From: Toxonevra muliebris | Taxonomy: Eukaryota > Arthropoda > Insecta > Diptera > Pallopteridae | Assembly (NCBI GenBank): GCA_963691655.1 | Contig: OY829330.1 | Location: forward strand, 4,492,793-4,556,792 | Direction: 5' to 3' | DNA length: 64,000 nt | In this document: positions 56,584-64,000 of the stretch, in pieces | Position numbering within the stretch: position 1 is the first letter of the stretch | Layout of the letters: each line of letters begins with the position of its first letter | The notes under the pieces: model-generated | What the model was told of the DNA's origin: nothing | The model's database searches: none | The model's input: the letters and a program-made list of their open reading frames with translations, nothing else | Position numbers and translations under genes: made by a program

Positions 56584-57361
56584 ATCGAAATTTTCAGGAG
56601 TACTTCTTTTTTAGGGATAGTTTATGAAGAATTTTTTTCGATCGCCAAATAACGGTAATTTGTTTATTTATAAGTAGTTGTTTATAACAATTAGCAAGCA
56701 AACTTTGTTCTGGAGCATGAAAAAATCTGAAAATCATAAACATTGCTAGTACTGTTTTAAAAAATATGTGCAAATTTCAAAGTGTGTCCATTTTTTGTTT
56801 AGAAGTAATGATTTTTTAAATCAGCACTGCACAACGTTTTGTCGCATTTGGAGTAAGTGCGCTGTCGCTCGCAAAATTTACGAACACATTTTCGACTATG
56901 CAAATTTCACTATTTTATTCACTAATATAGACTCTCCGGTTTTTTCAGAAAAAAATATTTCTGGATATAAGCTGTATTTTCAACCTCCACTGAGATACAG
57001 GGTGTTTAAGAAAATCCCTTAGGAAAAATATTTTCACCAAATTATGTACCATAACTACAATAATACTAAGCGTAGAGCAATTAATCTAGGAAATTACATA
57101 GGAAATTAATAGTCCTTCATTTTAATGTTACATTTGTATTTAATAACTTTTTTGAGTTGGTAGCAATTACTACTCAAAATCCAAAAATAAATTTTTTCTT
57201 CGACTTTTTTTTTTAGAAAATTTGGTTTTTTACAAAAAGTTTTGTAATAATGTATTTATTTTGTACATTCTCTTTATGCTCTGTAGTAAGGTACATCAAT
57301 TTTTTATACCAAGTTCCTAGCCAAGTTGTACTGTTACAAAAAAACAGTGGTTTTAATTTAA
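56584..57361. other. Intron 14 filler
   Basis: No gene; an 84-codon frame at 56768 has no recognisable motif. It ends in the TTAA at 57358-57361. Confidence 0.35.
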
Positions 57362-57627
57362 TGCTGCCAAGTTTGTTGAAATCGGATTATAAGTGATTGA
57401 GATATAGATGCTCAAAGTTCAATTTTGGTGTGATTTTTGAGAAATTTTCACACAAGTCGAGGGCTAAGTTTTCTTTCTCAAAAAAGTAATAAAAAAGTAA
57501 AAAAATCTAAAGTTTTATTTTTTTATTCGATAGACCAATTCATTACAAAAATTTTAAGTATAAAATGATAACATTTGGATCAAAAATGATTGAAATATTT
57601 TCGAAAATTCGAAATTTTTCTCAAAAT

Positions 57628-59473
57628 TCATTCTGTTGTACAAAATGATGAACCACTTAACCTTTTGCAATTTTTCGCTGTCGGATCTTCTCTGATCAAG
57701 AACCAGCAGTAGTCTGCCATCATATTCTCATTCCGGAAATCTTGATATCTTCTTTCGATTTCAGCCATATCTTGGTGGAAGCGTTCGCCCTGCTCGTCAC
57801 TTTCTGCACCCAGATTTGATGAAAAGAAGACCAAATGGCTGAATAAAAAATGCATCTTGGGAGACATATTTGCACCTGAATTTTTATAAATAGATTTATT
57901 TACTATTGAATATATCAATAAAGAATTATTTTTTAATTCAGCTTAAATCAAACTTACCAATGGCATTGTATTTTTCCAACATTACGTCAATGAGTTGGGC
58001 ATGATTATCACTTTTATAATTTCTCAAAAAATTTTGGACAACATCCGCAGATGCTTCCCATGCTTCTCGTTCTGGCGCACTCAAACACTCAGTAAATCCA
58101 TTTTCGTCGAACAACTTCCTGATTTGAAGCCCAACAAATACGCCCGCTTTGATTTTTTGCATTGACAATTTCGGAAACGCTCTTTGTAATGATTCCATTG
58201 CTCTAGCGTTATTTTTCAATGCTCTAACGAAATTCTTCATGAGACCAAGTTTGATATGGAGGGGCGGAAGAATAATTTTGTTTTTATCGACGAGTGCATC
58301 ATTAATGATATTGTGCTCTCCTGATGTATGTTGGTTTCGCTGCTGCCAAACACGTTTACAATAGTGGTTTTTGTAATCTCGACTGTCCCACAAGCAAAGA
58401 AAACAGGGATACTTTGTGTAGCCGCCTTGCAATCCTGACAGAATGGCAACCATTTTCAAGTCTGCGCAAATTTTCCATTTATACGTGTCGTATTGGATTA
58501 AGTTAAGAAATTTTTTCATTGACTCATAGCTTTCTTTCATGTTCTTCATATAGCCAATCGGAATTGATGGTTTCTTATTACCTTTGTGCAACAACACAGC
58601 GTTAATGCTTTCTTTTCCTCCGTCAATGAAAAGACGCCATTCAGTTGGATCATATTTTTGTTTAAGCATCTCAAACGAACCAGGAACATCGTGGCAAAAC
58701 CAATAGTCGCCTGCTTTGCCAAAAAATTTCACAAGATTGTCGCTGCGATAACGAATAGTACGATTACGATAAGTAATTAGCGTTCCTGGAGCCAAATATC
58801 CCCATTGCTTTAATCGAGATGCAAGCAATTCACATTTCATTTTTGGTAAATAAAGATCTCGGCATAGGTCATTCAGTTCAGCTTGAGACAATAAATGATT
58901 CCCTTCAGCTTCCACCTCGACCGTACCACTCCAATCTGAATCTTCAGAAGATTCACCAAGCAAATCTTTTAATTTCTTTCTCATTTCCGAATGAGATTTA
59001 CTAGTTAATGGCATGTCTGCTTTTCGTTTTCTCGTACTAGTCGTTTGCGGTTCTACACTCAATTGGGGTCTCGGGAGGCTGTCTGAATGCCATACTGGTT
59101 TTGTCATCGAATCGATTTCTTCTGGATAAGTCACTTTCATACTTTTTCCAATACCTGTCACAGTTGTTAAACAGAAATAACAATCTGTTGCATGGTCCTT
59201 AGGCTCCCTCCATAATGTTGGAATTCCGAAAGAAAAATAATTATTTCGGCCGCTAGCTATAAAACTTAATATTGTAAAACGAATTGCGCACAGTGTGTTC
59301 GGCACCCACGGCTTGTCTTTTGCTGGTGGTGCGAATCCAAAATATTTGCGATAAGCTTTTGAAAGTTTTTCATTCATCACTCGTTTGGATTGTTTTTTCT
59401 TTTCACTGTGATAATACTGTGGGATAAACAACCTACAAACAAAGCAAAACTGATCAGGCGAGTGTAAACGCAT
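57628..59473 (-). CDS. Putative transposase, 587 residues, two exons, uncharacterised family
   Basis: Exon 1 is 59473-57958 and exon 2 is 57875-57628, joined over an 82-nt intron with GTAAGT and TTCAG sites; the frame is then continuous for 587 residues. The start is the first ATG of the frame. Visible features: CFVC at 10-13 and CYFC at 98-101, suggesting N-terminal zinc binding; a Lys/Ser-rich linker 145-185; EWRLFIDGG (D284); KICADLK (D338); KYPCFLCLWDSR (C357, C360) with H370; LPPLHIKLGLMKNFV 402-416; SDEQGERFHQD 531-541. The order D284-D338-E (533 or 536) with a Cys/His insert suggests an RNase H-fold DDE enzyme, an inference. I recognise the family from many animal genomes as unnamed proteins. 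AATAAA signals lie in the arm at 57514-57527. No inactivating change is seen, unlike every other transposon gene here. Confidence 0.85.
57876..57957 (-). other. Intron of the putative transposase gene
   Basis: 82 nt on the minus strand, GTAAGTTTGATTT...AAATTCAG. Unspliced, the frame stops after FDLS. Spliced, it joins NAIG to ANMSPKMHFLFSHL, which fits the conserved family block. Confidence 0.88.
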
Positions 59474-59785
59474 TTTTAATTTTTAATTAATCGTGATTAA
59501 AAGTAAAACCACAGAAATCTAATTAAAGTTTAAAAACAAAGTGCAGCTAAACAACGCTTAATAACTTTAACTGTTTGAGCAACGGTAAAACGAAACAAAA
59601 TAAAATAAAATACATAAAATTGAATTATTGTGCATGAAAAGGTAATTTTTTACAGCAGAATGAATTTTGTGAAAAATTTCGAGTTTTCGAAAATATTTCA
59701 TTTTCACTCAATCATTGATAACTTTGTCATTTTTTATCCAAATGTTATCATTTTATAATTAAAATTTTTGTAATGAATTGGTCTA

Positions 59786-60183
59786 CATTGGCGTAACTAG
59801 GTAGGGGCCTGGGGGGGCACGGCCCACCCCAGCTGGCTCTAGGCCCCCCCAGAAATAATATGGCAAGAAAAGTACAGTCCAAAGAAATGATTAATTTAAA
59901 GATTATATAAAAACTTACATTCATAAAAAAAAAAATTGAATATCTATGAAAAAAAGGAACAATTTTTGTTTACTTTTCGAGGGGGAAAAATTTGACTTTT
60001 AAGTGATTTTGAAATCGCATTGCTTGAGCTGTCCTGTTAAAAAGACTTCGGTTAAGAGCAACCATGTTACAGGAAAGGTTTTCAAATGTATCAATTATTA
60101 ACATTGAAAACAAATTTGTTAAAGAAAAAATTACAGCCGAAAAAGTGTTAGGATAATTAAGAATTATCCTACTTACGCCAATG
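59786..60183. mobile_element. hAT-type MITE inside the right arm of the TTAA element
   Basis: Flanks TTGGTCTA (59778-59785) and TAGGTCTA (60184-60191), 8 bp with one mismatch. The tips CATTGGCGTAACTAGG and CCTACTTACGCCAATG are inverted with one mismatch. The left arm of the host element reads straight through this site, confirming an insertion. Internal C/G-rich block GGGGCCTGGGGGGGCAC. Confidence 0.92.
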
Positions 60184-60332
60184 TAGGTCTATCGAATAAA
60201 AAAATAAAACTTTAGATTTTGTTATTACTTTTTTTGAGAAAGAAAACTTAACTTGTGTGAAAATTTCTCAAAAATCACACCAAAATTGAGCATCTATTTA
60301 TAATCCGATTTCAACAAACTTGGCAGCATTAA

Positions 60333-60983
60333 ACGTGTAATTCAATTATATTTCATAATTATTATTATTATTACATAAAACTCAGATCGGTAAAAGCTAT
60401 AGGTAATGAGATATTAGCCTGTAAGTGAAACTGTAACCTGAAAAACCGTTATTTTGACATATCTCGAAAACTTACCCATAGAAAAAAAAATGAATATGAT
60501 TTTCGTGTTCAGCGACCGTTCGAATTAGTTTAGAAAATATACTTTGGTTCATGTTATATTTTTAAAGTGAAATTTTGTATACCAGTGTTATTAGAGGAAA
60601 ATGATATCCATTTAAATTGTGGTCTTTCCTACCAAAATTCCGTAGGACAAAGAAAATTAATTTATCACAAACTTAGTCAGTCGGTCGGTCGGCTTTAAGC
60701 AGTTTTAATATGAGATAAAACTATCAATCCCGGGGTCAATCCCGTAATCTTATGATTTAAATTTGAATACCAAGCCCCGAAAAGTCGATCTCGGACGACA
60801 TCTCTAATTAGGACAAAAAATATGACAATTGTAAATCGTTATTTTTGTCCGTAGAGATAGGGTTCTTCTTCTCAATTTCCTACTGAGTTTATAATGACAA
60901 CTCTTTTAAGAAATTATTTTAAGCTTGATCTCTACAATCTGACATTGTTTTCGGTGTAAATACTAAATTCTTGATAACGTTAA
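60333..60983. other. Intron 14 filler
   Basis: AT-rich, with a GTCGGTCGGTCGG run near 60683; no gene. Confidence 0.35.
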
Positions 60984-61510
60984 CCCATTTTGGTCTGCTA
61001 CCAATCCCCGTTGGATTTTTTACAAAATATTTTTACAAGTGGCTAAAATTTATTTATTTATTTAAAAAATTTGTTGTTCGTTGGTTTCCGTGATATCACT
61101 TGGTCGATTTTTCGACCAATAGGCCAAACAATGAACTTATTTTTATAAAAATGGTAAATTTGGAATTAAAATAATACTTAGTCTCAATTATATTACGAAA
61201 CTTTCCAAAATTATTGTATGTAATAGCAAATATATATATCACAAAATTTTTTTATTGATTATATAATTAATATTTAAAATTTGATATCGCTCGAACAGAT
61301 TGTATTTAAGGATTTTGCTAGTTTAAACATATTAAATCACTCCAAAAAAAAACATTTTTTGGACTTGTTTTTAAATCCCATTTAGAGGGGGAGTAAATAA
61401 TAAAAGAGGAAATTAACATTTTTTGTTCGTTATATACAAAGAGACCAAGAATTTGTCCCATAAGTTCGGTTCTCCAGGAAAAAACAAAACTGGACTGGTC
61501 GATTAATGGG
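60984..61510. mobile_element. Possible TTAA element with CCCATT ends
   Basis: TTAA at 60980-60983 and 61511-61514; the ends CCCATT and AATGGG match for only six bases. Chance is possible. Confidence 0.3.
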
Positions 61511-61514
61511 TTAA

Positions 61515-62384
61515 CATTGAAGTGAAATCCCTTATTGCGACTTAGGTATAGGAGTAGGTTCATCTAACGTCGAGACGATATGGAGTGGTGAGGTATGAAA
61601 CGTCGAAAAGAGCAGAATCAAAGTTACTCAATTTTTTTTTTAAATTCTAGAAGTAATAGATAAGAAAACACCAAAAATGTTTTTAAAGTACTCAGCAGAG
61701 TAGTAGCATACCAAGTTTGAGCATCGTCAGATATCGAGGAGGTTTTGTGTAAGGAGGAGTTGACATATGTAAGAAAATTGCCGCAAGTTGCTCTCAGAAA
61801 TACTTTTTTAGAGTTAATTGCTGATGTCATTTACTCACTAAAACATTTCCTGAAATCGCAGCAATTTTCTTGCAGATGCAAACTCCGCCTTAGGTTTAAA
61901 TGCCACACTGACGGGATTCAGGCTTTTAGTGTTTCGCAAAAAAAAAAAAAAAGTACTCAGTAGAGTGGGAAAACTGGGCGAATTATCGTCAATTTGTAGT
62001 ATTTTTTTAATTATAGTTTTGCGTGTAAAAAACGAGGCGCTTTTCTGTTTTTTAAATTCCTGTTAGTTAATAAACTTGTTTTATTTTTTTTCTAGAAAGT
62101 TCTGTTAAGTGATAACAATTATATATAGCACGCTATCCCAACTGCATTCACAAAGTTTTCACATTTTACCGTTTTTTTTACCATTTTTACTTTTTGTAGA
62201 GAGAAAAGTAAACAATATTTTAATATGTACACTATTTGTATCTATTATAGTTTACCAGTCTAATTTATCCTCGGTCTACTCTAAACAAGATAAAAATTTG
62301 ACATTTTTCCAGATGGAGTGTTGCTCCGATAAACTTCATGAACTCACAGTACTTCAATAAATCCAACCTTTTCATATAGAAATG
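61515..62384. other. Intron 14 filler
   Basis: No gene. A-run at 61940-61953. Confidence 0.35.
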
Positions 62385-62560
62385 TTGGTATTGATCCTTC
62401 TTCTCTGTACTCCAGATTGCCGTCTTGTATTTGTTGATGCTCTCTTCGAGTATGCATAAGAACTTTGATCTAAGATGTGCTTCGCAGATTCCTTATCTTT
62501 TCTGCAAAACCCACATAAGTTATAGTTCAACCTACAATGTTCCGTTAAAGTTCCTCTAAG
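62385..62560 (-). pseudogene. 3' tail of a non-LTR retrotransposon ORF2
   Basis: The minus strand reads GTLTEHCRLNYNLCGFCRKD then KESAKHIL, the G-x-LTGH...C-x2-C...AEHIL ending found after RNase H in several non-LTR clades. It abuts the foldback arm at 62570, as though fused to it. Confidence 0.65.
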
Positions 62561-62569
62561 GAATCGAAA

Positions 62570-64000
62570 CAAAAAAACGTAGAAACGAGCAACGAGGTGC
62601 AATACTGATGGTGTGACAGCGACGGTTGTCGACACATCCAGCAGACAAAAATGTATGAATGGATGAGTTTGACGTGTTTGATAAAACAAATATTTAACAT
62701 TTCTGTTGGCAAATAATATTCAACATTTACAGTATTTATATATTCTTTATATACAAATTCAAATTGATTTCATGAATTGTTATTACTATTTTCAACATTT
62801 TACATAAATATCTGTAAATAAGTATATTTAGGTAAAATGTTGAAATATTTTAGGTGAATATACTTAGAAAAATGTTGGAACTTTTCATATTTTATATTTC
62901 ATAAACATAATAAATAAATTATCCTCCTTGTACATTTTTTTACATTCATACCAACAAATCTTTGTCTTACTTAATTGTTTGTTTACATGTTATCGTAGCA
63001 GCGATATATGTAATTTAACATGTATTAGAGAATTAACACTGCATCTCATGGTAAAGTCTGATTGTAACAGAAAACCAAAGCAAAGACTAAGAAGAAGAGA
63101 TGCGTGTTTTTGTTGTTTTCCCGATAGTTGACGAAAATAAGCCATTACAGAATTTCAAATTCAATATTTTCAATCATTTTTACATTGCACCTCGTTGTAT
63201 TTCTACATTTTGTAACAGAACTGAAATAAAATATGTAAACAAAGCAAGAAAAAAGAAGAAGATATGCGGTTGTTTATCTTTTCTCTTATTACTAAATGGA
63301 AATGTATTGTTATTTTAGGAATTAAGTATTTTAAAATTATTCTTGAAAAACTACATAACCATTCTTGCGTATTCAATGCTAATGTTAACAAACAAAACGT
63401 TGGAAATAAGAAAGAAATTTAACATTTTCATTAGTTTTTACATTGCACCTCGTTGTGATTCTACATTTTGTAACAGGAATGAAATAAAGGCATTTGTCAA
63501 ATACATAGTAAGAATAAGATTTGTTGTTATGAATGTAAAAATGTAAAAGGAGGATAATTTATTAAAGTTTATGAAATATAAAATATGAAAAGTTCCATCA
63601 TTTTGTCTAAATATATTCAACTAAAATATTTCAACATTTTGCTTAAATATATTTATTTACATATATTTATTTACATACATTTTGATTTCATGAAATCAGT
63701 AGAAAAAGATTCAAAAGTACTTATATAAAATAAATGAATTAAAAAAAAACGCTTACATATTTTTATATAAAGAATATATAAAAAACTAAATGTTGAATGT
63801 TATTTGCCAAAAAAATGCAAAATATTTGTTTTAACAAACACCTCCAACTCATCTATTCAAACATTTTGTCCGCTGGATGTGTTGACAACCGTCGCTTTCA
63901 CACCGTCGGTATTGCACCTCGTTGCTGGTTTCTACGTTTTTTTGTTCCAAAATTCTAAAGAGCGAATTGCAACGTCTTTAAATCTATCCTCTTTGCCTAC
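62570..64000. mobile_element. Large foldback element, GACAACCGTCGCTTTCA family, cut by the window end
   Basis: 62570-62960 and 63505-64000 are inverted copies: GACAACCGTCG(C)TTTCA-type, TGTCCGCTGGATGTG / CACATCCAGCAGACA, TATTTGCCAA, AGGAGGATAA, and ATATTTAGGTAAAATGTTGA. The middle (62960-63500) repeats TTTACATTGCACCTCGTTGT twice (63178 and 63438). It is larger than the relative at 28568. Confidence 0.75.

Larger units (their letters stand above)
57362..60328 (-). mobile_element. TTAA-flanked DNA transposon with long inverted repeats and an intact gene
   Basis: TTAA stands at 57358-57361 and 60329-60332. The tips are TGCTGCCAAGTTTGTTGAAA and, at the right, the exact complement TTTCAACAAACTTGGCAGCA. 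Inverted similarity runs about 280 bp from the left tip (57362-57640) and from the right tip inwards to about 59651, where a 398-bp hAT MITE interrupts the right arm. Between the arms is one gene on the minus strand with no other frames. TTAA targets are known for piggyBac and Kolobok superfamilies; the encoded protein resembles neither as I know them. Confidence 0.85.

Noticed and set aside
58149..59004. Plus-strand open frames opposite the 587-residue gene
   Set aside because: The minus-strand frame is far longer, spliced in phase and has family motifs; these are antisense shadows.

Overview
The window looks like nuclear DNA from a higher fly (Diptera, Brachycera; a tephritid-like fruit fly is my best guess, from the transposon mix and the close match to the Drosophila protein). 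It is AT-rich, with short GT-AG introns between exons and very large introns packed with transposons. There are no bacterial features. I recognise one host gene: the plasma-membrane calcium ATPase PMCA, on the + strand from the acceptor at 10917 to the donor at 33041. Fourteen coding exons join in a continuous frame over 1059 codons. They cover the N-terminus, the actuator, phosphorylation and nucleotide domains, and the C-terminal membrane segments. The upstream non-coding exon(s) and the 3' exons with the calmodulin-binding tail are not identified; the last intron seen runs at least 31 kb to the window end.

Region by region: 1-10917 is upstream or 5' intron, with a Tc1 remnant, TTAA and hAT MITEs, a Tc1 element nested in another Tc1 element, a non-autonomous hAT-like element and a non-LTR tail. 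10918-12006 holds exons 1-4. Intron 4 (5.3 kb) carries a mariner deletion derivative and a Tc1-like element with long inverted repeats. Then comes a 36-nt microexon behind a purine-rich acceptor, which resembles mammalian PMCA splice site A. Intron 6 (6.3 kb) holds a decayed LOA-like non-LTR retrotransposon with a perfect 117-bp inverted duplication. 25961-28172 is a compact run of seven exons. Intron 13 has foldback repeats and a second mariner copy, followed by exon 14.

From 33041 to the end is intron, mostly repeats: a TTAA MITE, a second larger LOA-like element (about 40.0-46.9 kb) with a hAT MITE and a pogo-like MITE nested in it, a hAT element inside a hAT MITE (48.0-51.2 kb), a dead DD37D mariner, foldbacks, and a 3-kb TTAA-flanked element at 57362-60328.

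That last element is the most interesting object. It has inverted repeats of about 280 bp, TTAA on both sides, and an apparently intact two-exon gene for a 587-residue protein. I recognise the protein only as a widespread uncharacterised animal family with a possible D-D-E arrangement. It looks like an autonomous DNA transposon of a poorly characterised type. All other transposon genes here are broken.
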